From Aquarana catesbeiana (lineage: Eukaryota > Chordata > Amphibia > Anura > Ranidae): a stretch of 64,000 bases of DNA. Each line of letters starts with the position of its first letter. The stretch's first letter is position 1. The stretch covers positions 673,371,640 through 673,435,639 of the forward strand of contig NC_133325.1 of assembly GCF_042186555.1 (NCBI RefSeq), in the 5' to 3' direction. The notes under the pieces were generated by a model. That model ran no database searches. It was not told where the DNA came from and saw only the letters and a list, made by a program, of their open reading frames with translations. Below, piece by piece: positions 50,179-61,456 of the stretch. The position numbers were made by a program, and so were the translations under genes.

Positions 50179-50788
50179 CCTCCAGGTCGCCTCCTCTGCT
50201 CATTAGGCCTTCCATCGTCTGGAGACAGTCTCAGGGCACCGATTGGCTGTGGTGGAGGCTGCTGCGGGTGTGGTAGGGCTGTCGGCTGGGGCTGTATAGG
50301 CTGTTGCGGTGGCTGTTGTTGGTGCTGTTGATGTTGCTGCTGTTGCAGGAGATGGTGGTGTGCTATTGTCAGGACAGGGGTTGAGTAATGGTGCAACTGC
50401 TTGGGACTGCCAACACTTAGAGGGGCAGTTTTAATTTCTTGAAGTCCAACACCTACTGGTCGCTGGATGACAGGAGCCAAGGAAACGTCTTTGCTAATGA
50501 CAGGTGGGATAACAACAGGTGGTTGATGCTGAACAACAGGCGGTGACAAAGATGTTGGAACTACTGGTTGGGGGGCACTGGTTACCACTGGGAGAGGAAT
50601 GACAGCTACTGGAGTTGGTAAAGGAGGAGGTGGGGGTGGAGGGGGTGCAGGTGCTGGTGGAGAAGCAGGATCTGGTGGGGACTGATTTGTCGGTTCTTCT
50701 GTTTGAACTGTGCTTTTCTTGTCTTCTTCCTCCTCCTCCTCCTCTTCTTCCTCTTCCTCCTGTTTCACCAAAAGCTTATCATTTTCCT
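50179..50788 (-). CDS. MNT: MNT coding exon 2 (proline/glutamine-rich repressor region), partial gene
   Basis: This is the large internal exon of MNT, a nuclear bHLH-Zip protein that pairs with MAX, binds E-boxes and represses MYC targets through SIN3. On the minus strand the acceptor (T-rich tract, then TTCTGTTACAG) precedes position 50788 and the donor GG|GTAAGAATC follows 50179. The exon is 610 bp: two bases, 202 codons, two bases. In order it encodes a VKQE segment, about 12 glutamates, a poly-proline stretch, TPVAVIPLPVVT..PQP, a GSPK..LHHYSTPVLTIA block, a Q/H-rich run and NEQRRRPGG. The VIP.PVVT..PQP, GSPK...TPVLTIA and NEQ..RPGG blocks match mammalian MNT in order, as I recall that protein. 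An ATG in the intron upstream keeps the frame open to 50912, but no start belongs here because the reading frame enters by splicing. The Glu, Gln and Pro runs are low-complexity and likely variable in length. The identification is strong; the exact first base depends on the acceptor chosen. Confidence 0.9.
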
Positions 50789-52100
50789 CTGTAACAGAAA
50801 AGGAAAAAAAAAAAAGACTGAATGAGATCAAAGCGACCTTTCCCAGGTTACTCCTCATCTGCTGTGTGCTTCTAACGTGACCTTTTAATAATTCAAACCA
50901 AGTACACAGCAATACCTCCTATTGTTCTGTATTTAGAGCAGTGTGTTAACGGTGCCACCCATGCTGAATAAAACCCATAAAATGACTATTCAAGAACAGA
51001 AAAAAAATCAACATCTTAGTGGCCTTGAGCAATGTTCACAACATGACAAATCGATACTAAAATCTGCACTACCAAAATCAGATTTCTAAATGAAAAAGAC
51101 CTTTCATAGGGGTTTGTCATGTGTTCTGCAACCTTAGGCAGACCATACTTTTTTTTTTTTATTTAAAAAAAAAAAAAAAAAAAAAATACTAAAGACCCGA
51201 TTTCCCTATCCACACATTTGAGGTGGATGGAGGAATCACTCCAGCTGAGCTATTGTCTTCTGATAGTGGGGAGACTTCCCCACTGTCAGAGCTGCTGGCT
51301 ATAGCACGATATAGCTGATCGTGCGGAAATTTTCCAACAGTCTGGTTGTATAGAATTTGATAGGTGGATCAACTAATGTACAACCAGCCTGCCCCATACA
51401 TAAATCAAAATTCAGCCAGTACCTGCTGAACTGTCGAATTTCATTCCACGTATGGCCGGCCTTGGTCTTTGCTACATGAGCAATTCTGGACCATGCTTCT
51501 TTTTATCTGAGATTTTCCTCTGACCCAAACACATTCTAATCTCCAAAGACGATTTTGACATTTCTTAATTGTAGTAAGTAACTGAGGTCCTTTAATCCTG
51601 TGTAGTAAGATTATCATCATTGTTGATATTGTAAAGGTAGTACTGTGGCAGAGTTCGGTATACAATCAAATAAACTGCAACGTTCTTTTCCACTACACTG
51701 AAACCATGAATTAATTTTAAATAAATGAATACCTACTTTACATTATTTGATTTTCAGCTCCACTATTAAAAAAATAGGATTTTACAGCCATAATCACCAT
51801 CCTGAGAGCACTATAACTATGGGTGGTCTGCCACATATGCCATGAAGAAGTTATACTGCTCCACAGGTACTAGAATTTAAATTTTGTTACCAGAATCCTA
51901 TCACACAACATGCAGAAAGGGCCTATGCAAATACCGACTTCCTCAAAGTCTGTATTTGCATATGACTAGGCAAGCCCTTAACCCTCCATGAACAGTGCTC
52001 AATTGTCAATAAGTGCCTTTCCCATCCTCTCGTTTTGCGCGTGCTATAGGACTCTTCATAGTGTTTGCCAACTACAGCTACAAAGAAGTCACTTTCCACT
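50789..52100 (-). other. MNT intron 1, exon-proximal part
   Basis: A 5' part of MNT transcript intron immediately upstream of exon 2. A worn MITE occupies about 51190-51467 (its CACGTATGGCCGGCC end resembles the 30.6-kb element). No other exon was seen. Confidence 0.6.
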
Positions 52101-52108
52101 TCTTAAAG

Positions 52109-52247
52109 CAGGGGTCTCCAAACTAAGGCCCTTCAGTTGTTCAGGAACTACAAATTCACATCACACCTATGAATGTCAGAGTTTTACAATGCCTCATGGG
52201 ACGTGTAGTTTCGCAACAGTTGGAGGGCCGTAGTTTGGAGATCCCTG
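52109..52247. mobile_element. hAT MITE (139 bp) in MNT intron 1
   Basis: CAGGGGTCTCCAAACTAAGG at the left, CGTAGTTTGGAGATCCCTG at the right, perfect 8-bp duplication TCTTAAAG. Confidence 0.93.
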
Positions 52248-52255
52248 TCTTAAAG

Positions 52256-53283
52256 TACTGATAAATTGTAGGTAAATACGTGGCAGTACTCAAAGGTTTT
52301 TGTCCACTCACAACTGTCATTTCAGTTTTGGGCAGATGCCAGCAATCTGAATCACCGATCGATTTCCTGTAAAGTCCTGGTACTCTAGCAGGGAGATCTC
52401 AGCACCTACAGTGGACTCTGGAGCTCATACACATGAGGACTCAAAAAAGGGGCTTGCCAGGCAATTTTGATGTCGACCAAGCAGCCCCAAGTAAAATCTG
52501 GAAGACTGTAAGAATCAATCAGCACGGACCACACCACATCCCGGTTATTTTCAATGCACAAACTCACCAGGTCTGCCTGAGCCACATGCAAAGTTTTGGC
52601 CATCCAAGGTCATGGAATTTCAGAGCAGGGCAGACACATTTTGTCTAGAGTCCTGCCCATAGCACAGTTTTTAGTGAACAACGCGGAACGCCGATGTCTA
52701 CGCCTAATGTGTAGTAACAGTAGAAATATCCCATCTGTCTTTTTTTCCCCCTCTCTATTTTAACAGTTAATACACAGGGCTTATTTAAATAGGTTGAGCT
52801 CCACTTCAGAAAGCTCTTAGTCATTGGCATAGTAACCGTGATGTGGTGGGAGGACCAGTTTTAGAGATTCCCTTCTGTCTCTCAGCTAATGCATAACACA
52901 TGTTTCTCTCAAAGAAAAATGGAGCAGTTTGCCAGCAAAGCCATTTGTAGCTGTTCGTTCACATGCAATCTGTAAATGGTTTGTGCACGTGTAAGAAGCA
53001 TGAACCGGCATTGCCAGCATGTGCGGCTTTCCAACACAGCAGTATATCTGCAAGGGGTACTAGGTGATTTTGATCAACTAAGGGTCCGGGTGAGATCCAG
53101 TAAATGTGGGCTCTTTCATAAAATGTACCAGCATGTCATCGTTCTAATTAAATGAAGAGCAATGTGAAAGGTGCAGCTCAGAGCAACCAAACAAGAGTCA
53201 TCTTCTAAATATATGGTTGCAGTGAGTCAAAAGCAGGTTGGCTGCCATGGAGTACTGCTTCATGTGCTGTTGCAATGCTTTAT

Positions 53284-53318
<35 letters not shown>

Positions 53319-53578
53319 TAATGGGGGCTCATGTATAAAAAGTGTGCAGTTGCAAGCAATTCTGCACAGAGCAATCAGTCGGCTTCAGATCATCATTGCT
53401 GCAATCCATGATACAAAAATAGGATTCTGACTGCTACCAGCGGTCGCCAACCAGTGAGAACATTTTGGGTTCTGCCACAAATTGTGACGGATGTATACCG
53501 CCCAATTAGAGCTGCATGATTCTGGCTAGAATGAGAATCATAATTTTTTTTGCTTAGGATAAAGATCACGATTCTCAT
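52256..53578. other. No supported feature
   Basis: Intronic sequence with a poly-A run at 53284-53315. No coding exon of MNT found. Confidence 0.45.
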
Positions 53579-53579
53579 G

Positions 53580-53975
53580 GCGTAACATCTGTCACATTAT
53601 ACAAAAAAAATTGGGCTAACTTTACACAAATACAGTGTGACATAAAATATTACTAGAGGCGATTGTAGCCGTATTATCTGTCTTATCTCACTTGCTGATA
53701 GCTTTATTACCATACACATTGATTTGTATGCGTGTGTTTTTCTTTTTCCTTCAGAGATTTTTTTTGTTTTGTTTTTTTGTTTTGTTTTAACATTTTACCT
53801 TCTGTTAAAATTTTGTGAATTAGTACTGCTTGGACCTTGAAGAAGGGGACACACCCCGAAAGGTTGTCCATGAAAATGATATGTTATTGCAAATAAAAAA
53901 AAGTATCACGGACAGTACATAAAATATTGCAACAATCGCCATTTTATTTTCTAGGGTCTCTGCTAAAAAAAAAAA

Positions 53976-54071
<96 letters not shown>

Positions 54072-54146
54072 ATTTTCTAGCAAAAAATACTGATTTTAAC
54101 TTGTAAGCAACAAGTGCCAGAAAAAGGTTTAGTCTTTAAGTGGTTA
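53580..54146. repeat. TTAACC-type repeat right part with a (TA)n block
   Basis: Blocks ACATTATACAAAAAAAATTG and CTGATTTTAACTTGTAA are shared with 5.8-6.1 kb. It ends AAGTGG|TTAA. A (TA)n tract fills 53979-54068. Confidence 0.6.
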
Positions 54147-54153
54147 AGGAGAA

Positions 54154-54291
54154 TAAATTAAATGCAAGGAGACAATTCTCCAAAAGGAGTCTCCAAAGCG
54201 GGGAGGTGGAGCAGGAAGAAAAATGGACTTCTTCCTGCTCTCCCTCCCCGCTTCGGAGAATCCTTTTGGGCAATTGTCTCCTTGCATTTAA
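54154..54291. repeat. Near-perfect palindrome, about 65-bp arms
   Basis: ATTAAATGCAAGGAGACAAT at the left pairs with ATTGTCTCCTTGCATTTAAT at the right. The arms continue through the GCGGGGAGG / CCTCCCCGC core to a short loop near ATGG. It may be a foldback MITE or a small-RNA precursor. Confidence 0.85.
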
Positions 54292-54606
54292 TTATTCTCT
54301 ATTGCGATTTGGATGATGGTACCCCCTATCATTTTTTATTCACTTAAATTGTAGGTTTCCCTGCTATAGCTAAGTGGTTAAACTGACCTTTACAGACGGA
54401 AGTGCATCCCTTTGATCTAAAAGAACTAAAATGTTACAATGTTTCTCTTTATCTCCCCCTAAGCAATGTTGTGATAAATTTGGCAGGCTGCCTGTTTTTT
54501 TTTTTTTTGACAGCTGTCAGCAGTGAGCAGAGAACAGTTCTGCACTGAATCGAGGAAATGCGGTTTTAGGATCGCAAGGGGGGGTTAAATCACAATCAAT
54601 TCTTTA

Positions 54607-54873
54607 GGCCGGGTTCACACCTATGTGAATTAGATGTGGGTTTCCCCACATCCAATTCGCATAGCAGGAGAATGTCACTGGCTCCCTATGGAGCCGGTTC
54701 ACATATCTCCATTGCGGCTGCGGAGCGCACTGCACAGAAACGCTGTGTGTCTTTGGCTCCATTTCAGGACCAAATTCAGGCATAGAATCGTCCCTGATTC
54801 CTCCCTGAAACTGGGAACAGGGTCGCACAGCACTACTGTGTGATCCACAGCGGGTTACAGTGTAAACCCGGCC
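54607..54873. mobile_element. Harbinger-like MITE, TTA duplication (267 bp)
   Basis: GGCCGGGTTCACACC at the left, inverse of GGCCGGGTTTACAC at the right, TTA at 54604-54606 and 54874-54876. Confidence 0.82.
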
Positions 54874-55475
54874 TTAATTATTAATCATGCAGCTCTATGC
54901 CCAATGTTGTTCTCAATGTGCGCTGGCTTCTCTGTAGTTCCAGCTCCTGTGAACTCAGAGGGAGGCACTTGGAGTAGTAAGGAGGAGTGCTGATCACAGA
55001 CTGTGGGACGAAGCACAGAGCTCAAGCACATGGCTAGATAAGGAGGTGAGATCCAATGATGAGTCTGTGTAAGGCAGCAGTGTGATGCAGAATGCGGAGG
55101 GGGGCAGAGGTGGGGGCAGGGAGCTGGGACATTGTGTATAAGGCATGTAAAATTCATGTTAGTGGCCTGTGAGACTCTAAATTGTGAGTTTAGAGGTCTG
55201 CGAGGTTAAAAAGGTTGGTGGCCACTGCTATAGACAAGATGAAATGTCCTTGTTTGTGTACTTTTCCATACACAAGCCATTTCAAGATTTTATTTCAGTA
55301 TTGCCAAGCAAATTGATAGCCCTAGGTGAGATCTTGCTGACCCATCCTGCTGTAAAACCCTGAGTCTGACCCAAAACAATTGGGGGTTAATTCTCGCAGG
55401 CATTTCGTATTTCGCAGGGTGTTGCTGCTGCATCAAAAATGGTCGACACTGCTGGTTACACATGGTTGACATTTA

Positions 55476-55842
55476 GAGCCGGTTCACACGGGGGCGACTT
55501 GTCAGGCGACCTAGCCGCCTGACAAGTCGCCTCCCGTTCTGTACAATGGAACCGTTCTAATCGGAGCGACGCAAGTCGCTCCGACTTAGAAGAAAGGTTC
55601 CTGTACTACTTTGGGGGCGACTTGCATAGACTTCTATACAGAAGTCGTCTTGCAAGTCGCCGCGGCAGTCGTGTGCAGGTCGCCTCGGTGAGGCGACCTG
55701 CAAGTCGTGCCGCTTCTAATGTGAAGCGGCGCTAACATGTCAGCCCCTGAGCAGCAGCTGAGGCCAATAGCATCTCACATTTACATGCATACAATGTAAA
55801 TGACAGTAGAATTTTTTTTTTTACACCTGTGTGAATGAGCCC
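55476..55842. mobile_element. Harbinger-like MITE, TTA duplication (367 bp)
   Basis: GAGCCGGTTCACACG at the left, inverse of GGGCTCATTCACACAGG at the right, TTA at 55473-55475 and 55843-55845. Interior has many GCGACTTG/CAAGTCGC palindromes. Confidence 0.8.
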
Positions 55843-56630
55843 TTATAAAGATTAGGCTTTCTGACTTTTCTTTGACTTTCTTCTTCTGCATACTTTCATT
55901 TCAGTAACTAAGGACCCCATTTATAAAAGAAGAGAAAAAAAAAAAAAGGAGAGGAAGAAAGAAGGAAGATTACACCACTTTTATAAAGCACGTCACCATT
56001 AAATGAATGGTAACAGAAAAGGAGGCAGAGAGTCTGATCACATGAATTGTCAAGTGAAAGTCATGTGCCTGGCCTCTCCTCCAATCACAAACTTCTCTCT
56101 GCAGCATTAAGTCTCTGTGGGACATCGCAGACTCCGCATCACAACCTGCATATTTTATCGGACCTTCAGTCATTTTTTCATCTTTCCATCTATTAAATCT
56201 TCTACCCATGTTGTTTTACAGTAACTTTGGATAGTAAAACATTATTTTTTCTGCCAGTAAATATCTTATACAGCCCACATCCTGTTTCTTGTCTGGTCAT
56301 TAGCGTAGGCTTATGACATCATGCACAGCTCTCTTTCTCACTCTCATGAGAGTTTGCCAGAAAGGGAGGGGGGGTGAGTCATAAGAGGGCCAATGAGAGC
56401 TGCAGGTGTGCATCTGTGTAAATCCAGAAAGTAAACAGGCAGCATCTTCAGCTGCCCACAGTTAAAATGGCTGCAGCCAGACTCAGTGGAGGGAGATTTC
56501 TGCAGCATATTTGACAAGTACAGAATCACAGTATATATAAAATAATATGCAAAGTGGTTGGAGGGAAGCTTCAGAATGGCAAAGATGATTTTATTACAAA
56601 TTATGTAATCAGACTGCATTTCCTCTATAA

Positions 56631-57044
56631 AGCGGAGTTCCACCCAAAAGTGGAACATCCGCTCGTTGTACTCTTTCCCCCCTCAAGTGCCACATGGGGG
56701 GGGGGGCAGGATACCTGTCTTTCACAGGTATCCTGTTCCCACTTCCGGGAGCCTCAGCCGCGGGCATTGACGTCACCGCCCGGGCTCCCTCACCAGGCCG
56801 CTGGGCCAGTAGGAGAGAGGAGTGGATGCGCAGTAGGGGTTCCAGTGTAAAGCCGTAAGGCTTCACCGCCGGGTTCCCTTACTCCCAATGGAGGCAGCAT
56901 GCACGATAGCTGATGGAAACATCAGCTGAGGTGTCAACATGGCTGGACTCCAGGATAGGTAAGTGTCCGATTATTAAAAGTCAGCAGCTACAGTATGTGC
57001 AGCTGCTGGCCTTTAATTTTTGCAGCGGTGGGCGGACCTCTGCT
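56631..57044. mobile_element. T2-like MITE, CGGAGTTCCACCC subfamily (414 bp)
   Basis: AGCGGAGTTCCACCC at the left after ATAA, a worn TTAA; GGCGGACCTCTGCT at the right before TTAA. TAGGTAAGT near 56957 and the GTCAGCAGCTACAGTATGT hairpin. Confidence 0.83.
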
Positions 57045-57842
57045 TTAAGAATGGCAAGTATAGTGTAAACTGCATTGTATAGTAAACCCTGCAATGCCCA
57101 GTGGAAGACAGAATGCAGCCCCTTTGTTCCAATGAGTCAACAGCCAGGCAACTAGCATTGTCAGGAGGAGCTCAAAAATGGCAGTCTCCTATAGATTTCT
57201 CATGACAATAGGCTTTGAGAGTTAGGTTTGTTCGAGAATAGATCTGCTAAAAGGATTAAAGTGGCTCTAAAGTCTAAAAGTAAATCATGCATAGTTCCAT
57301 GGGTGGCCCCATAACAGAGCCAAAAACGCAATAGATCATGCCAAAAACAACTCCTGAAGTCTCCGCACACCGCGAGCATGCGTTCCTTTGAGGAGATCAG
57401 ATTTATCTACTTTCAAGACATTCAATATATTTTTTTTCTTTACAAAACTACAAGAAAACTACAGAAACCAATCAGCTTCCAGGTTTTATTGTTAGAAGCG
57501 GACTGGCTACCATGCACAGCTACACCAGATTTTGAATGCTCCAGTTTTAGTAAATTTCCCCTTATGTGTGCTTAGCAATAGTTCCCAATTACTGACCTGA
57601 ATGAATCTTTGAGCGAGCAAACTCCAGGGAAGTGTGTGTCTATTATGTCATAATTGAGGTGTTGTCCCAAACTAAATCATGTCCTTAGAGTTCCACACCC
57701 TGCCACATCAGATTTCTCACTCTTCAAATGTGATATAAAACATCTTGCATAATAAAGGTTTAGTTCATGCCGAGGATTACATTTGTTATCCTAGATATAC
57801 CCGGGTTCATTCCCCAATTGTTCATGTTGAGACATTCTAATG

Positions 57843-58350
57843 CAGGCATGTCCAAAGTCCAGCCCGCGTTCCTGTTTAATACGGCCCCTTGGTGATTTGG
57901 ATAAATATGTTTTGTGACCCTCAGATATATACCGTATTTATCGGCGCTGCCTCGGAGGGGGACGGGACGAGCGCCGTCAGAATACATACAGGAGTATCTT
58001 TTGTTTACTCAGCGGCGTCTGTAATAGGAAGTCCTGTCTCCTGGGCTGCCATTGGACGACTGTTCTGTCGATCATAGGAGGCTGAACTTTGTATTAAAGA
58101 GGCCACTATGTAAAAAGGAGATTCTCCTGTATGTAATCTGTCGGCGCTTGTCCCGCCCCCTCCGAGGCTGCAGATGGGTATCGATCAGGCTGCACTGATG
58201 GCAATGGTAAGGCTACATTCATGGCAATGGGCACTGACCCTTATTTTGCTTCACAGTTCTTTAAAATGTACGTTTTTTTCCTGAACCTTCTCTCTTAAAG
58301 TGAAGGTGCGTGTTATACGCCGATAAATGCAGCATATCCAAATAACACGC
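57843..58350. mobile_element. hAT left-end fragment next to a foldback element
   Basis: CAGGCATGTCCAAAGTCCAG (57843) is a hAT-type end without its partner. A second element starts near 57927 with ATACCGTATTTATCGGCG and ends near 58340 with CGCCGATAAATGCAG. Inside it, 57946-58004 and 58118-58170 form an inverted repeat of about 55 bp (CCTCGGAGGGGG / CCCCCTCCGAGG). Confidence 0.65.
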
Positions 58351-58398
58351 CCAAGCTCATTCTTAGTGGCACTCGGGGATTTATTGGGGCCTCAAAAG

Positions 58399-58399
<1 letters not shown>

Positions 58400-58453
<54 letters not shown>
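58400..58453. repeat. (TA)n microsatellite
   Basis: About 26 TA units, interrupted on the right by the next element; TA resumes near 58775. Confidence 0.93.
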
Positions 58454-58456
<3 letters not shown>

Positions 58457-58775
58457 GCGATTTTCTCCCAAAAAAAAAAAATCTGTGATTTTTAAAAAAG
58501 AACTCTATTCATGATTCGAACCGAGTTTTTTTTTTTTGATGGACACCGCGCCGGTCCTGAGGAGCGGCTTCGGCCTAGTCCGCGGCGTCCGGCCTCGCAG
58601 ACTAGGCTAAAGCCGCGGCCTCGCCTAAAAACTTCTGCCCGCAGCTCCTCAGGACCAGCGCGGTGTCAGCGCCAGTTATGGTGAAAAAAAAAAAAATCGA
58701 TTTGCTGAAAATGTGAATCGAATTGACCTCTCAACTCGATTCAAGATTCAAATCGATTTTTTCCCCAGCCCTAAT
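58454..58775. mobile_element. Foldback element inside (TA)n
   Basis: Left GGGCGATTTTCTCCC, right AAATCGATTTTTTCCCCAGCC. Inner arms GACACCGCGCCGGTCCTGAG and CTCAGGACCAGCGCGGTGTC pair. Flanked by TA repeats on both sides. Confidence 0.6.
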
Positions 58776-58789
58776 ATATATATAGCCAA

Positions 58790-60405
58790 ATAACACGCTC
58801 AATCTCTTCACCACAAACAGCCACAAAGGCAAGATAATTCTTGTTGGGCAGTGTATTAGTGCTCGGATGAACTTACTTAGACCAAATTTTAATGGTTCAC
58901 AGAATGTCAGGAGTCTCTGGGAATGTGACACTGACAGGGGGTCGTGTGTGGTGCTGGTATGAATGTCTATGTGTGAATGTTGGTTGGGGTTTTCTGTGTT
59001 TACTGCGGCACAGTGTTTTCATTTATTGAATATCAGTGGATACCTGATTTTGTATGCCATTAAGTGCCTTATGTGCCAGTAATGTGATCCTTTTGCTTTA
59101 TATCTTATATTGTGAAAACTAGATAAATACCTTTAAAAAAAAAACATTACAAAAAAAGAAAAAGTGAAAAAGGGAGAAGGAAAGAAGCAGGAGTCAATGC
59201 TCTCGGCCTAGGCCCCTTGGCAGCCTAGTTTCGGGAACTATGAGGCTTGAAGGTATTTAATCCAGGGGGACCACACCCTTTCAAATCTGGCTTGTTTGTC
59301 CCTGAGGATGCTTGTCAGTTTTTCATTTGTCGGTCTTCTTTTGTTTAGAGTACAAAAAAAACCCAAAAAACGCAGAGGTGATCAAATATCACCAAAAGAA
59401 AGCTCTATTTGTGGGGGAAAAAAAAGGACATCAATGTAATTTCTGTATAGCGCTGCATGAAGGTGCAATTGTCAGTTAAAGTAACACAGTGCTGTATCCC
59501 ATAAAATGGCCTGGGGGGGGGGGGGGGGGGGTAAATCTTCTGGAGGTCAAGTGGTTGGACTAGATGAAAAAAAATAAAAATAAAAATGACCTAGCAGGTA
59601 TTTCAAGGCTTCATTTTTGGTTTTCATTGGACTGTAATTTCAAGAAGAACAGACACTGTATTTCATCTGAAGCCATCGACTCATGTAATAAATTTGTATG
59701 ACGACTGTGCAGCCTCTCCGCCTAAAGCCCAGCCTGTGTACCATAATCTTTTATTTGTATTTTTATAAGCCGTTTCCTTCTTCCTCTTTCAGAGTCTTTT
59801 CTCTGCGTGATAAACCAGGGCCCTCCGCACTCCTCCAGTCTTGGCAAAGAGCTCTCAAAGTCACACACATTCTGAGTCACTGGCTTGGCACATAAAAGTC
59901 ATTCAGCCATGGTCTGGGCAGGGTACACATTCTTTAAACGCTCAGCGGAACGATCAGAAAGGGTGATAAAAAAATAAAGTTCGGTAATTTACATACAAAA
60001 ATAAAAACAATGCAGCATCAGGAGATATGACATTTTATTTTTTCCTCTAAAGTCTAACAGCGGGGCCGCTACATTCTCATGAACGCTAGCGGGAGCCAGT
60101 CCTTTAAAAGCCCGTAACGCCTTTGGAGGGCGCTGGTTCGCACAAAAGGAGCGTGTATCCCGCTCTAGCAGGCCGCAAAGCTGCAACCTCAATTATCGGC
60201 CAGCTCAATGGTAGTCCGTGCACCCACGGGGGGGCTGGGATGTACATGGGAGGAATCCCGACCGCTACTGCGATGTAACCCAGGCGCCATGATGCAATTT
60301 CCAGTTACCATTGCGACCTGGCGACTGGGTTTTTTTCAAGCTCTGGTTTAACGCATGCCCCTCCCACAGGTTAAATGACATGCACTGAATTCAAGTAGAT
60401 CACAT
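58790..60405. other. No gene; inverted TTAACC-type scrap and poly-G
   Basis: About 59335-59560 carries the inverse of the AAATAGAGCTTTCTTTTGG block. A G run of about 20 lies at 59513-59531. A GC-rich stretch at 60060-60330 has no recognisable coding. Confidence 0.45.
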
Positions 60406-60412
60406 TACTTTT

Positions 60413-61453
60413 TGATTTACTAAAACCAGAGTACAAAATTTTAGGTTTCTTTTGTCAAAGCTTTATTAACCACTTCAGCCCCGGAAGGTTTTACCTCCTT
60501 CAGGATCAGGCCATTTTTTTTTGCGATATGGCACTGCATTCCTTTAACTGAGAATTGCGCGGTCATGCGACGCTGTACCCAAGTAAAATTGATGTACTTT
60601 TTTCCCCCACAAATAGATCTTTCTTTTGGTGGTATTTGATCACCTCTGCGGTTTTTAATTTTTGCGCTAGAAACAAAAAAAGAGTGACAATTTTGAAAAA
60701 AACAAAAAATATATATATTTTTTTACTTTCTGCTATAAAACATATCCAATAAATTGATGACGAAATTAGATTTTTTTACATTTTATGTATTCTGCTACAT
60801 ATTTTTGGTAAAAAAAAAAAAAAAAAATTCCCAATAAGCGTATATTGATTGGTTTGCGCAAAAGTTATCACGTCTACACAACTATTGGATATTTTTATTC
60901 TTTTTACTAGTAATGGCGGAGATTAGTGACTTAAAGCATGACTGTAACACTGCGTTGGACAAATCTGACACCTGACACTTTTTTGGGACCAGTGACACTA
61001 ATACAGTGATCAGTGCAAAAAACATGCACTGTTACTGTACTAATGACACTGTCAGGGAAGGGGTTAACACCAGGAGTAATCAACGGGTTAATGTGTGTCC
61101 CTAGGAAGTGCTTGCCAACTGTGTGAGGGATGGACTGACTAGGGGAACACAGAGATCCGTGTTCCTGCTTAGCAGGAACACAAGATAACAGTGTTCTTCC
61201 CTGTCAGAACAGCGATCTGCCTTATCGCCGTTCTGCCTCTCTGGTCCCAGCGGACACTGGACCCACTGATTCGCTCCCCCACTGCCCAATCGGTGCCCCC
61301 CCGCGCTGTCTATTGCACCAAATGACGTACAAGTACGTTGTTTTGCGCAATAGAGCCGCCCTGCGGCAGTATATCTACAGTAGGCGCTCTTTAAGCGGTT
61401 AAAGAAGCTGAAGTTAGAAGCCGATTAGCTACCATACAAAGCTGCACCAGATT
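60413..61453. mobile_element. GATTTACTAAAACTG MITE, split by a TTAA element
   Basis: Left TTGATTTACTAAAACCAG at 60413; after the 60470-61398 insertion it resumes AGAAGCTGAAGTTAGAAGCC and ends GCTGCACCAGATT at the next TTAA element. It aligns with the intact copy at 7425-7596. Confidence 0.75.
60470..61398. mobile_element. TTAACC-type element, complete (929 bp)
   Basis: Left CCACTTCAGCCCCGG, right CTCTTTAAGCGG, TTAA at 60466-60469 and 61399-61402. It sits inside a MITE whose halves rejoin cleanly when it is removed, so its ends are defined. Confidence 0.85.
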
Positions 61454-61456
61454 TAA

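Noticed and set aside
50789..50912. Extension of MNT exon 2 to the ATG at 50912
   Set aside because: The sequence is an intronic polypyrimidine tract and acceptor (TTCTGTTACAG). The N-terminal residues translated from it do not resemble MNT.
58500..58540. tRNA B-box-like GATTCGAACC
   Set aside because: No A-box or cloverleaf around it; it lies in a foldback element.
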